Shown: positions 46,321-58,000 of the stretch, one piece after another
Layout: the number at the start of each line of letters is the position of its first letter
Numbering within the stretch: the stretch's first letter is position 1
From: Dryomyza anilis
Lineage: Eukaryota; Arthropoda; Insecta; Diptera; Dryomyzidae
NCBI GenBank assembly: GCA_951804985.1
Contig: OX638134.1
Coordinates: forward strand, 83,059,679 to 83,123,678
DNA: 64,000 bases
Reading direction: 5' to 3'
Notes under the pieces: model-generated
Told to the model about the DNA's origin: nothing
Databases searched by the model: none
Seen by the model: the letters and a program-made list of their open reading frames with translations, nothing else
Program-made: the position numbers and the translations under genes

Positions 46321-47478
46321 AAAGAATGATGTTTTGTGACATGGCGCATTGATACTGTGCGAAAGGAGTAACTTTTGCATAGAATTGCATGACATTTACC
46401 GTTTGGCAAATTCAGTTGGATGTATTGACGAGTAACGGTGCTCTTTTCATTTTTTGATAATGTTACCGAAGGTGTGGGAAAACCGTGGAATTGACGTACT
46501 TTGGTGATTGTGCGAATTCTTGAAGAATACACATGATAGGGTTTGTTTTTTTTATTAATGATAAATTTTGAAGGTGTGGGAACTTTTCTGATACTGATTT
46601 CTGATACTTTGCGACAGACTTTGAGTATAGAAACATTTAAAAGATTTGAAACAGATTGAAAACAGTTTGTAACATTATATAGTAAAATTATTGACGAGTA
46701 CCTGTTTTATAAGTATTTTTATAATAGTACCGCCGATTCGAAATTACTACAAATTGTCACAATTTCTGGTATAAATCGTAGTTCTTGTAAAAAATTAGCT
46801 ATTTAAGTTGGTGACTGCTTTGCAGAGAAAATTTGATTTCTCACAAAACAACAATAAGAGCAAAACAATTTTTCATTTGCACGTTTCGAAAAAGGTTTGA
46901 CTTAACTTAATTTTAAGAATTTTTGATTGGTATACGTTCGATTTTCACCGAAAGAAAATTTCGACAAACATTCGAATTTAAAATGGTAAAGAAAATATTT
47001 TTGAACAGGAGTAAACAATGTCGAAAATAAAAAGTAACAAACATTCGACATTATATCTGACAATTTCAGATCGATGATGTTAAAATTTTGGTATAAATTT
47101 ACTAGAACATGTTAATCTTTCGAATGGCATTCCAATTTGGCTATAGTTTCATCGTTCGAATTCAGATTTTCTAAACCAATTTATATCAACTTTTTGTTAA
47201 TATAAATTTAAGAATATATTAATGACAATATTTATTCAATAAATTCCATTATTTGACAAATATCATCTATCGGAAAAGATTTCTAACGAAATAATAAAAA
47301 AATTTAATATCTTTGGCATTCGAAATTTAGGACATTATTTGAGAATGAACTTTCATGATTTCAAATCGAGAAAAGGAATACCCCTGAAAAGGCTTTATTG
47401 AATGCGAAAATTGATGTGGAGAATTTTCAGCGAATTTAAATTTCTTAACAGATGAACAGGGCAATTTTTTTTTTTTTG
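46321..47478. other. AT-rich DNA, nothing recognised
   Basis: Unique sequence without repeat unit, element ends or persuasive gene. Confidence 0.35.
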
Positions 47479-47620
47479 GCACAAAATATAGTTAAAAATG
47501 GCAGGCAAAATGGCAGGCAAAATGGCAACAGTAAAAATGGCACAAAAATAGGCAAAAAAAGGCAATAAATGGCACAAAAATAATCAAAAAATGTCACAAA
47601 AATAGTCAAAAAGGGCAAAA
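47479..47620 (+). repeat. GGCAAAATGGCA / GGCACAAAAATAG short tandem array
   Basis: Repeats of 'caaaatggcaggcaaaatgg' and then 'ggcacaaaaatag' with a loose 16-20 bp period. Related words recur at 47855-47920 ('ggcaaatatggcattttttgg'-like). A hydrophobic 74-codon reverse frame (47445-47669) is purely repeat-derived. Confidence 0.7.
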
Positions 47621-48437
47621 AAAAAAACTTTATAAAATTTTTCAATGAACTATTTTTGTTGACAATCATAGATTTCTCTTTTACATGGTATAATATTTAT
47701 TTCATTAATTTCATTCACAAAATTAAGAACATACAAAAATAAGTACACAAGAAGAGGACGTCATATATTTCTTTAATACTACCAGAAAATCGAAAATAAT
47801 AATTAAAAAGGTTTGCCAGAGTGTAAAAAAGAAATTTTTAGGCAAAGTATATCAAAATTGGCAAATTTACCAAATAATTGAAAAAATGGCAAATATGGCA
47901 TTTTTTGGCAAAAGTGACATTTATACTTTTTTACATTTTTATACCTATTATGGTTCTATTGTTTTTTTAATCCGCTTCTGTATTTTTAATCCGATTTTGA
48001 CATACCCATTTTTTTAGTTTATTGCGTTTGGAAGAAATTATTTCAATTGAATTTTGAAATCATCGATTTGAATAATAACCACTTTGTGGCAACTTAAGTG
48101 GTAGCCACTCAGTTGCCATTAAAGTGTTTGTTCAAAATCATGCGAAATATACTTATTTACCACCCAATTGCCAGTGAAAAAGCGAGGCTTAGTTGCCACA
48201 AATTTTGATTCATTAAAGTTTCGGTTCACCTATTTGGAACTTGAACTGTAATTTCAACTTTAACTGTAATTTATGTGTAGATTTAAAATAAAAATAATAA
48301 AGATTCTACGCAGTGCCATTAACGTGAATGTTTGTTCTGTAATAAAAAATATGCATGGCATAATAATAGAAGTCTTTACGAACAGAGTTTTCGACAAACT
48401 ACAACTCTAATTTAACAAACGGTTCAAGTTTTTGGGA
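47621..48437. other. AT-rich DNA
   Basis: Contains the second GGCAAAT patch (47855-47920) and, at 48080-48200, several GTTGCCA/TGGCAAC words. No gene. Confidence 0.35.
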
Positions 48438-48585
48438 TGTAAAAATATACATCCGCAAAAGCATAATTTAAAAAATAAAAAAAAATCACAATTTAAATAA
48501 ATTTTAGAGGGGGCTCTAAAATTTATTTAAATTGTGATTTTTTTTTATTTTTTAAATTATGCTTTTGCGGATGTATATTTTTACA
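48438..48585. repeat. Perfect 72-bp palindrome with 4-nt loop
   Basis: The left arm (48438-48509), starting 'tgtaaaaatatacatccgca', is the exact reverse complement of the right arm (48514-48585), with only GGGG between them. It would form a 72-bp hairpin or cruciform. No matching direct flanks are obvious. Perfect arms mean it is very young or corrected by conversion, or could be an assembly or library fold-over artefact. Confidence 0.95.
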
Positions 48586-49016
48586 GCACAACTTTCCATA
48601 AACATATGTAGTGGATTTTATATATATATATATCGTGTATAATATTATATATATTTTTTAAATTTTAAAGTTAATTAGCTACATTATATATAAATATGTT
48701 CCTATTAGGTTTTTCATTCTATATTTGTTACATATATAGAACATAATACATTTAATAATTTGCCACTTTTTGCCACCTAATAGCAACAAAGTTAACTCCG
48801 CCCTTTATTGTATATGTTCCATTATCAGAATGAATGACTTATATATCACAGAATTGCGACATATTATTGCGTATGTTCCATTCATGTTATTAGTTACCTC
48901 TTTGGGACTACATATTATTAGTTTGCAACACTGGTGTCAGAGGTAACTTAAAAGGTACGCATATGCCACAATAGTTTGTGGCAATTGTCGAGTCGTGGTT
49001 GCTTGGGGAGGTACCT
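48586..49016. other. AT-rich DNA with TGCCAC words
   Basis: (TA)n near 48620-48635. Words 'tgccactttttgccacctaa' and 'ggtaactt...aggtac' may be eroded element ends. No gene. Confidence 0.35.
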
Positions 49017-49018
49017 TT

Positions 49019-49206
49019 GCTATTCTTCGTTAAATGAGCAATTCCGTTTGCTAATATGAATATTTGTACGTCAATGCAGCAAATTAATTAGTCGGCGCAG
49101 TTTCAGCAATTATATTTGCTAATCCTGCGCCGACTAAACTATTTGCTGCATTGACGTACAAGTATTCATATTAGCGAACGCAATTGCTTATATAACGAAG
49201 AATACC
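49019..49206. repeat. Fold-back repeat, ~82-bp arms
   Basis: The arms 49019-49100 and 49125-49206 are near-perfect reverse complements ('aatatgaatatttgtacgtc' on the left, 'gacgtacaagtattcatatt' on the right) around a 24-nt loop. About ten mismatches. A non-coding MITE-like hairpin. Confidence 0.9.
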
Positions 49207-49379
49207 AATGTTTTCATTAAATTAGTGAATTTCATTGCTGGATGGATTAATGCATGCAATTAATATCGGTTGTTATATTTACGTCAATTTACGGCCACTC
49301 TCAATGTTGTTAAGATATATGTCCTAATATTGCCGTCATCTTTCAAAATTTAACATATATTTTAGGAAAATTGAGAATA

Positions 49380-49985
49380 CACAAAAAAAAATTCTTTAAT
49401 ATGATGAATTTATTCATAAATAATACTATGAATTTTTTCACCAACAGATTCATCATATTGAAACTACCGGTTCATTAAATGACATATTGATGAATAAATT
49501 CATTATATATATCAAATTATTAATACTATCGAACATCATAGTGAAGAACAAAATATTCAATACAATGAATTTGAATCGTCATATTGATGAATTTGTTCAT
49601 AATATTTATGAATATATTTTATTACCACTTTTTCAAAATATTTTTTTTTTTCACAAAATAATTTGAAAAAAAACAAGAAAGAAAAAAACAAAAAAATTTC
49701 CAAATAAAAAAATTAAAAAAAAATTCCAAAAAAAAATCGAAAAAAAAATAGTTCAGTAGAAAAATTTTCAAAATTTTTTTTTTAAATATATTTTTAATAA
49801 ATTCATCAATATCAGCTGCGTTTTTTTCATAATTTAAATTTAAGCCGGGACAAATTTTATACGCAAAACAAAAACAAATTTGAGCTAGATAGATTTATCG
49901 AGCACAAATTGTTTTTGTTTTGCGTACAAAATTTGTTCCGGCTCAAATTTAAATTATGAAAAAAACACATCTATTATTTTCTGTG
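49380..49985. mobile_element. MITE with TACACARAAA ends
   Basis: The left end is 'tacacaaaaaaaaattcttt' and the right end, reversed, reads 'ctacacagaaaataat'. The flanking TA on both sides suggests TA insertion. The left part is full of 'aatatgatgaatttattca' words, related to 2030-2330. The right part contains a separate fold-back at 49819-49966. Joining the two ends into one element is an inference. Confidence 0.5.
49819..49966. repeat. Fold-back repeat, ~63-bp arms
   Basis: The left arm 'gcgtttttttcataatttaa' to 'cgcaaaacaaaaacaaattt' mirrors the right arm ending 'aaattatgaaaaaaacac', with few mismatches, around a ~22-nt centre. This is the third hairpin-forming repeat within 1.6 kb. Confidence 0.88.
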
Positions 49986-49989
49986 TAGG

Positions 49990-50620
49990 CTGTGGGTCAG
50001 TATTAAACTTTATTTCATTTAAAAAAGAATTACATTGGACATTGCACAGTATCATAAAATGTATATTTTCATTAGAAAGTCTGTCCAAGTCTTTACAAAA
50101 TACCCAAATTTTTTGTTTGTATAAATCATGTTAAAAACGATTATAACCACAAAATGTTGATTTTTTTAATATTCTAACTAGTTAATATCGATTTTAAAAT
50201 ATATTTTTTATAAATAGTACAATGTATATTTTATAGAATATAATATTTTGTAGGCATCAAAATATATTTTTTCCAATTGTCAACCCGTGCACCTGCAAAC
50301 CACGATTTCTCTACGTTTGCTTTCCTCAACTTGCACAATGTGTGCCTGTCCGTCCGTCTGTCTGTCTGTCTCCAGCATAGATATCGACAAGATATCGGCA
50401 ATCTATCTATACCTGCTTGTATCCATTACAAAATATGCGTTTGTATCTATATAGTCGAAATGGACTACAATATAAAGTGCCCAATAACAACAACAAAAAC
50501 AACAAAAACCCGCTAAAGCCAGTGAAACAATATGAAATCCGCTGTGTCCGATTTTTGTATTTTTTATTCACTGAAATTTATTTGATTTTTTCTTTTATTT
50601 TATCGAATAATTTATGACAT
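49990..50620. other. AT-rich DNA with microsatellites
   Basis: CCGTCCGTCTGTCTGT near 50350 and AACAACAACAAAAAC near 50487. A 79-codon frame overlaps these and is unconvincing. Confidence 0.4.
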
Positions 50621-51160
50621 TTTTCTACTATTTTTTTTGTAACTTAGTTGCCTTTGTTGTTTTTGTTGTTGTCGTTACCATCATCATCCGCAGCAGCACC
50701 AACGTCGTCATCATTGGCATCATCTTCATCATCATCATCATCGTCGTTGTCCCAGCCTGAAATCGAAACCTAAAGAGATACCCAACATTTTTAACCTTTT
50801 GTTTTGTTATTTCGTATAACGTATGTTTTTTTATTTTTTGATTTCTGTGTCGCACTTTAAACTTTTGATTAAAAAAAAATATATAATACAAAAATCTCTT
50901 TCCCAATATCAAAAAAAAATAAATTTTGTTTGTATAATGCGACTAAAAACTAAACTTGTTCAGCGCTGCCTTACAAAAGGGTCTAAAAAGCATTTATGCT
51001 GTTGTTGTAATTTGTTGGTTGACCCATTCGATATTTATTCGAGTCGCTGCCGCTCTTTTAAGTTTGACCAGCGATCGGTGATCTTCGATTCTCAGCGTAG
51101 TCTGGAACCTTATACCGCGTCGCGTCGCGTTGCCCCAACAACACTAACTAACTAATAATG
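50621..51160. other. Mixed block with a CATCATCAT microsatellite
   Basis: CATCATCATCATCATCGTC-type repeat at about 50718-50748, which gives a Met-rich reverse frame. A more complex patch at about 51010-51135 ('gagtcgctgccgctctttta', 'ccgcgtcgcgtcgcgttgcc'). No gene recognised. Confidence 0.4.
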
Positions 51161-51800
51161 ATAAGGTTGACCTGTTGTAACTGTTTTGTTGTAGTTTTTT
51201 TTTTTTTTTTGTTTTTTAGTTTTTGGTAAAGGTCCAAGTGCCCTTTGGCTAATGTGGCATCTTTCGGTGGTTGTTATTGTTGTTGTTGTTGGGCACCTTC
51301 TTCTCTTAATTTCGTAGACAAAATTGATTTTGTTGTCAGGCCGTAAAGCAATCTCTAAACTAAAAAAAAAAACGAATAACTTGTTTATAATTTAAGGTTT
51401 AGTTTAGTGGCTGTCGCAAGTTAGTTTTAGAGGTTTTTTTTGTTCGATTTTCATCTATAGATGTTGGGGATTTTTGTGCGTGGATTAGTGAAAGCTATAC
51501 ATAATGTGACATTAGCAGATAATGAATGGTTGTTTGTTGTACCATTTGAAAAAGGTCGCGATATGAGAAAAATGCGTTATGCGTAACCTTTTCAAAATTC
51601 TTCACAACAAAAAAAAATGCTTTCAATAATTTACAAATGTTTAGTAAACTTAAAAGCATCAACGTTTTAAGTTTAAAATATAAAAATTTCCGAAAGGAAA
51701 CTTATTGCATATTTCGGGATTATTTGGGGTAGGGTTTTCGATTATTGAAAATAACTGCAAAATTGCAATCTTGAAATAATTTCCTTTCATTTGAGTACCC
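51161..51800. other. T-rich unique DNA
   Basis: A GTTGTT microsatellite near 51265-51290. Nothing else supported. Confidence 0.35.
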
Positions 51801-52150
51801 ATATGGGCATTTTCTGGGGTTCCGGACGGGACCCACATTAAAAAAAATGATGAATTTACTTGAGTTTGCATATAGTATTTAAATAGGACTAAACATCTGT
51901 AAAAAATTAGAGAATTCTATACGGTAGATCAAAAGATATTAATAAAATAGTGTGCGTTCCGGACGAGACAAAAATGGAAGTAAATATCGAGATTCATATG
52001 GATATTCCAAAAAGTCAGCGAATTTTGCATACAAATGATTTTTTTGAAATATTTTAAAAAATAGTTGAAATCATGTGTTTTCTCTGTATATTTCAGAGAT
52101 CGGAAATGCCCGTGTGCGTGCGCCCGCACATGGCCCTTTCTTCATACACT
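51801..52150. repeat. CCGGACGGGAC-containing flank, left
   Basis: 'ggttccggacgggacccaca' near 51818 and 'cgttccggacgagacaaaaa' near 51955, about 137 bp apart, echo 'cccggacgggacaaaa' near 53299 and 'ttccggacgttccg' near 53487 on the other side of the large inverted repeat. A shared repeat family appears to surround it. Confidence 0.4.
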
Positions 52151-52154
52151 GACG

Positions 52155-53176
52155 AGCAAATTTGTTTTACGCAGACACTGCACTCGGGCATCACATTTTT
52201 TTTACAACACATCGCGACGCAACGAGTGCTGCTTTGCATTATTCTCGGTACCTACCCTCGTGCGTGCTACGAAACTAAAAACTGCAGCCCGCGCAGACGT
52301 GGAATGAGAAAATAGAGAAGCATATCGCGCAAGTGCTATGGTATTTATTTCGCGGGGCAACTCCGAGCAACAGCGAAAACAGACTGCCCCCGGCAGCACG
52401 CGCATTTTTCACAGCCAGTAAATTTTATTGGCACTGTTTTACTAGAGTGCGCAATGTTTTAATAATTTTTAAATAAAACTATTGATAATACAGACAAGTT
52501 TGGCAATACTCAAATACACTTTTAATCGCAGTTTTATTTTGGTTTATAAAATTGTTTCTTTTAATTGTTCGTTGAACAGAAAAATAAATTTAACATGAAA
52601 TCTTAATCAACATTTTTATTCAAATACAAAAATTATTATGTGCAAAAATCCAGTTTAATAATAAAGCTAATGTATATCCTCATTTGTAAAAATGTACACT
52701 AAGTTTAAACTTGCACTGAAAAACTAGTACTAAATTATACAATTTTTATAAACCAAATTAAAACTCCGATTAAAAGTGTATTTGAGTATTGCCAAACTTT
52801 TCTGTATTAACGATAGTTTTATTTAAAAATTATTAAAACATTGCGCAGTATATTATAACAGTGCCGTACTCTTGCGCCACATAAGAATGTCATACTAGAA
52901 AAAATTAACTGTGTGTGAAAAACTGCCCCGCGTGCTGCCCGGGGCAGTCGGATTTCGCTGTTGCACGGAGTTGCCCCGCGAAATAAATACCATAGCACTT
53001 GCGCGATACGTTTCTCTACTTTCTCATTCCACGTCTGCGCGGGCTGCAGTTTTTAGTTTCGTAGCCCGCACGAGGGCAGGTACCGAGAATAGTGCAAAGC
53101 ATCACTCGTTGCGACGGGATGTGTTGTAAAAAAAATGTGGTGTCCGAGTGCAGAGTATGCGTAAACAAATTTGCTT
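52155..53176. repeat. Large inverted repeat with GC-rich arms
   Basis: The arms are about 52155-52554 and 52740-53176. They pair from 'agcaaatttgttttacgc' through a GC-rich segment ('ccgcgaaataaataccatag', 'gtctgcgcgggctgcagttt') to 'gcagttttattttggtttat', around a ~185-bp AT-rich centre. The right arm has ~40 bp extra near 52870-52910. Each arm has a reading frame of about 67-72 codons read outwards (52202-52405 reverse, 52911-53129 forward) whose products align along their length. By eye I count about 7 replacement and 5 silent differences in the clear part. No recognisable protein family; it may be a fold-back element. Confidence 0.85.
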
Positions 53177-53229
53177 CTCATTTACTTAAGGGCGTGGGCA
53201 CTGGCACGGGCGCGGGCGTGCGTGCAAAT

Positions 53230-54060
53230 CCGAACTCTGGTATATTTACACTTTGTTCCTAAAGTTAATAGTTTTTTCATTATAAATCACAGAAAAATCC
53301 CGGACGGGACAAAAAAATTCCGTATTGAAATTATCAGTACGAATTTTATTCTAAAAATACTTTTTCGTACAATATATTTTTTTCAATTATCTCTGAACAT
53401 AGCTGAGACAATTTACTTTATTTTCGTATATGTATACTATGTTCCTAAAGTGTACAGATATTTCGTAATAAATCGCAGAATAATTCCGGACGTTCCGTAT
53501 GAAAATGTGCACTGTGAATTTTTGCTAAATTAATTATGTATATGACAATATTAATAATCATTATTACGAAATGAAAAGGTGATGAATTATTCAAATGACC
53601 AGATTTTTTAAATTTTTTTTTATAAATTTTTTTTATTGTTTTATAAAATTTTTCGAGTGTTTGAAATATACTCCATTGTGAATACCTCAGATTGATATAT
53701 TTCAAACAGACAAAAATTGCACAATTTTCTGAATAAATACCACAAAATTTTCAAACTGCTATACATCTCAACATATTCCATATATCTGTATTTTTGCTGG
53801 AAATATGCCTCAACAATTCCGAAAATTTTGTCTTGGAATCTCTTTATTTTTTTTAAGACAAACCCAGACAAAAATTTTGGCAGAGACGAGGCTGTTTAGA
53901 AACATTTTTTCGAAATATTTCAAACAGAGTTTGTATTTCTGTCTATTTTCTACCCATTCCCAAAATATGACTCAAATCACCGCAAAATTTTACAACCTGC
54001 TATACACTTCCGAAAATATTTTATTTATCTGTAAAATAAAATAGGGAACCCAAGACAAAA
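53230..54060 (+). repeat. Decayed ~192-bp and ~219-240-bp tandem duplications
   Basis: 'tgttcctaaagt' with 'cgtaataaatcgcagaa' / 'cattataaatcacagaa' recurs about 192 bp apart (53250 and 53440). 'tttcaaacaga' at about 53699 and 53918, and 'tgctatacatctc' / 'tgctatacacttc' about 240 bp apart, indicate a second decayed duplication. Frames of 60-120 codons here are not shared between copies. Confidence 0.5.
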
Positions 54061-54829
54061 ATTCTGACTTTTCTCTGAAATATTTGAGGCATATTTTCGG
54101 CAAACACACAGATCATTGGAAGAATTTAGAAAGCGGTTAACAAATTTTGTGGAATTTTAAAGTCAGATTCATGGCAATTATTGTTTATGGCTAAAAAATA
54201 GACAGCTTTAGGTACAAACGTCTATGTAAAATCTTTCGTTAAAATGTGTCTACACTGCACTGAGCCTTCCAAATATGTTGTCTTGGGAACATAAATAACT
54301 TATTATAACCTATAATATCTCAGTTTCTAATTTTTTATATATTCTTAATTTCATATAATTAATTTTTATAATTTATTTATATTAATAGCGCATAATGGGT
54401 TTTCATTTTTTTTTGACATTTTCTTTTTTTTTCATTGTTAATTTTTCTAATTTATTATATTAAATACTATAAAACATATAGTTAATCGTGACCAGTTTCT
54501 ATGCATCTGCCAAGCATGTTTGCCGTCAGCATTACTGGTTCCTGCTTTTTTTACTCATTTTAATTAAATACTTTTCACAATTACTATGATTAGCTGCAAA
54601 ACGTGTCGCTGTTTTTATAACTCATGCAAATCATTATAATTGAGACACAAATTCCAGAAAGCAAAGTCAGTTATAAAATTATTAAACATTAATGTGTAAA
54701 CTTCTTTTTAAACTTATTTAATTAAACATTAATTTGTCTTATATGTCTAAGGAAAACTTTGAATGAACTGAATTAAATAACACCAAAATAGGACAATGTT
54801 TTAAACTTCGATTAAAAATGCAACAATTT
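54061..54829. other. AT-rich DNA, nothing recognised
   Basis: Unique sequence leading to the second 19-bp satellite block. Confidence 0.35.
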
Positions 54830-55882
54830 CTAAAAATTCAAACTTTAACAAAAAGTCCAATTTTTAACTATAAATTCAATATTTAACTAAAAATTCAATT
54901 TTTCACCAAAAATTCAATTTTTCATTAAAAATGTTCATTCATTTTTTTAATTAAAATTCAATTTTTCACTAAAAATCCAATTTTTCACTAAAAATTCACT
55001 TTTTCACTAAAAATTCAATTTTTCACTAAAAATCCAATTTTTTACTAAAAATTCAATTTTTCATAAAAATTAAATTTTTCACTAAAAATTCAATTTTTCA
55101 CTAAAAACTCAATTTTTCATTAAAAATACAATTTTTCACTAAAAATTTAATTTTTCACTAAAAATTCAATTTTTCACTTAAAATTCAAATTTTCTCTAAA
55201 AATTCAATTTTTCACTAAAAATTCAATTTTTCACTAAAAATTAAATTTTTCACTAAAAATTAAATTTTTCACTAAAAATTCAATTTTTCACTAAAATTTC
55301 AATATTTCACTAAAAATTATATTTTTCACTAAAAATTCAAATTTTCACTAAAAATTAAATTTTTCACAAAAATTCAATTTTTCACTGAAAAATAAATTTT
55401 TCAATAAAAAATAAATTTTTCACTAAAAATTAAATTTTACTAAAAATTAAATTTTTACCTAAAAATTCAATTTTTCACTAAAAATTAAATTTTTCACTAA
55501 AAATTCAATTTTTCACTAAAAACTCAATTTTTTACTAAAAATTAAATTTTTCACCAAAAATGTATTTATCCACTAAAAATTCAATTTTTCACTAAAATTT
55601 CAGTTTTTCACTAAATTTTCAATTTTTCACTAAAAATTAAATTTTTCACTAAAAATTAAATTTTTCACTAAAAAATAAATTTTTCACTAAAAATTCAATT
55701 TTTCACTAAAAATTCAATTTTTCACTAAAAATTCAATTTTTCACTAAAAATTAAATTTTTCACTTAAAATTAAATTTATCACTAAAAATTCAACTTTTCA
55801 CTAAAAATTCAATTTTTCATTAAAAATTCACATTTTCACTAAAAATTCAATTTTTCACAAAAAAATCCAATTTTCACTAAAT
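54830..55882 (+). repeat. 19-bp satellite array, block 2
   Basis: About 55 copies of the same monomer as 5011-7103 ('attcaatttttcactaaaa'), in the same orientation but much more variable (ATCCAATT, ATTAAATT and ATAAATTT variants and several indels). There is no homogenised core, so this block is older or no longer being homogenised. Confidence 0.95.
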
Positions 55883-56900
55883 GTACTTTTTTTAATTTAG
55901 GTAGTAAAAATAAATCTAGGGTCATAATCGGGAAATGAGCATTGACATGACCCATATAATCAGGTCGTTTCTACTCTAATTGGATAAATAAACAAAACTG
56001 TTTTTATTAACGTAGACCTTCTCGACAGTGAAACAGTTTTACTCCTTTCAGCATATCGTCCTTTTCTCATTCTATTCCCTGCCACTTCCCGAAATGAGTA
56101 GCCCTAAAACTCTATGGAAAAATTCACTTCATGAATGAATTTTTTCCAGCTGATCTGCAGACAAATCGTCTGTAATTTATTAACATCCATAGCTCAAATA
56201 ATAAAAACAAACAAGTAGCCAAGAAAATAAAATAAACGAAAAAAATCCGGCTGGATTCCGCATGATTTGAAATCCGATTTGGTTTGAAAATTAATTAGCA
56301 ACAATCAGTCAAAGATTCACATACGAAACAATTAAGCGAAAAAGTATTTGGTACAAAAACAAAACGCAGATCATTTGTGGTATGGCATCGTATGGTATGG
56401 CTGTGGATCGTGGCGAACAGGTCCAAAATATGGTTGGTTGGATGGTTGGTGGCAGCCTGTATAGTATTTGTTGTTGGTGGATTGTTTGTTTTGGTAATGA
56501 AGCTCATTTCCGTTTTGGTGCTTGATTAAATGCGGCTGCTGCTGGTGCTGATGGCTGCGCATGCGGCGGCGCTTCATATGCAAAAATCATTTTTTTATTT
56601 TGGAAATTTGCAACTTTAATTGACGTTTTAGATGAGGTGCCAGAAACAGAAATAAAACAAACAAATTACTTTTCGTTTAAATATTGCAAAAGTGGGTGGG
56701 CGGTTGTGCTTGATTGATGGTGCTAAATATTTCTAAAGTATTTTTAAAGAATTTATAAATTTTAAATTAATTTAAAGAATTTATTAACAAAAATAGATTT
56801 TTTATAAATTCTGCATATTTGCAAAAAATCATAAATAAACCGGACTGAAACCGTTTTTTATTTCTGAAACGGACATTTGACAAATTTAATGGTATAATCA
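55883..56900. other. Mixed non-coding DNA
   Basis: Moderately complex patch at about 55915-56160. A 'ggttggttggatggttggtg' repeat and a GCTGCTGCTGGTGCTG microsatellite at 56430-56570 generate two overlapping 70-codon reverse frames (His/Gln/Asn-rich) that I do not regard as genes. Confidence 0.4.
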
Positions 56901-58000
56901 GTCAGTTCTTTTTTGTTTATGATACCGGAACTTTTTACGTTTACTTGAATTGATTTAAAAATTAAAAATAGTCATGATAACCGAACTACAAATCTGGTAC
57001 TTGTGTTATTAGACTGACAATTCCAACCGCACATAGTTCAAGCAGAGAAATTAAAGAAAAAGGGAATTAAAAGCAACTATGCTGATACCCAACAGGTTAC
57101 CGTCTGCTTCAATTATTTTAAGGTACAGATATAGTTATAATAACCGAATTGAATCACGGAATTTGTGTTTTTAAGCAGATTACTGAAACTACAGTGACTG
57201 CATGAAGTGAATTAAATAAATATCAAATACTAGCCTGGTACTGGACATGAACTTTTACTTGAATAGAATAGTACTTGAATAGTAGTTAAGATAACCGAAC
57301 ATGGATCTGATATTAGTCACAGCAGTGACATCAAGTAGATTAATAAAATCACAATGACTTCAAGCACGGAAGTAAATGAAAGAAAGAACTAACAGCAACT
57401 GAACTCATACCGGACTGTTTACCATTTACCTAAAGAGTTAAATAAAAAATTAAATAGTTCTAATAACCGAATTGAAATCCGATTTTTGTCCCTTTGAATA
57501 GATTACTGAAATCACAATGACTTCGAGCACGGAAGTAAATGAAAGAGGTAACTAACAGCAACTTAACTCATACCGGACTGCTTACCATTTACCTAAAGAG
57601 TTGAATAAAAACTGAAATAGTTCTAATAACCGAACCGATATTTGTCTCTTTGAACAGATTACTAAAATCACAATGACTTCAAGCACGAAAGTAAATGAAA
57701 GAAGGAACTAACAGCAACTAAACTCATACCGGACAGGTTACCATTTAGCTAAATAGTTAAATAAAAACTGAAATAGTTCTAATAACCAAACTGCAAACCG
57801 ATATTTGTCCCTTTGAAAAGCTTACTAAAATCACAGTGAGTCCGAACGGGAGTAAATGACCGAATGAATTAACAGCAAATAGGATAATACCGGACAGGTT
57901 TACTTTAATAATTTCAAAAGCAGAGATAGTTATGAGATCCGAATAAACCCCAGTACCTATGTTTTTGAACCAATTACTAGAATAGCACATAATTCAATTA
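56901..58000 (+). repeat. ~160-bp tandem array
   Basis: Seven units are marked by 'ctcataccggac' or variants at about 56921, 57079, 57243, 57408, 57568, 57727 and 57887. Units share 'aaatagttctaataaccgaa', 'atttgtccctttgaa.ag', 'attactgaaatcacaatgac' and 'cacggaagtaaatgaaag'. Middle copies are close to identical; the outer ones are more diverged. Confidence 0.88.

Noticed and set aside
47445..47669. Hydrophobic 74-codon reverse frame as a membrane peptide
   Set aside because: It is a direct translation of the GGCAAAATGGCA tandem repeat.
50628..50912. Met-rich 94-codon reverse frame
   Set aside because: Produced by the CATCATCAT microsatellite.
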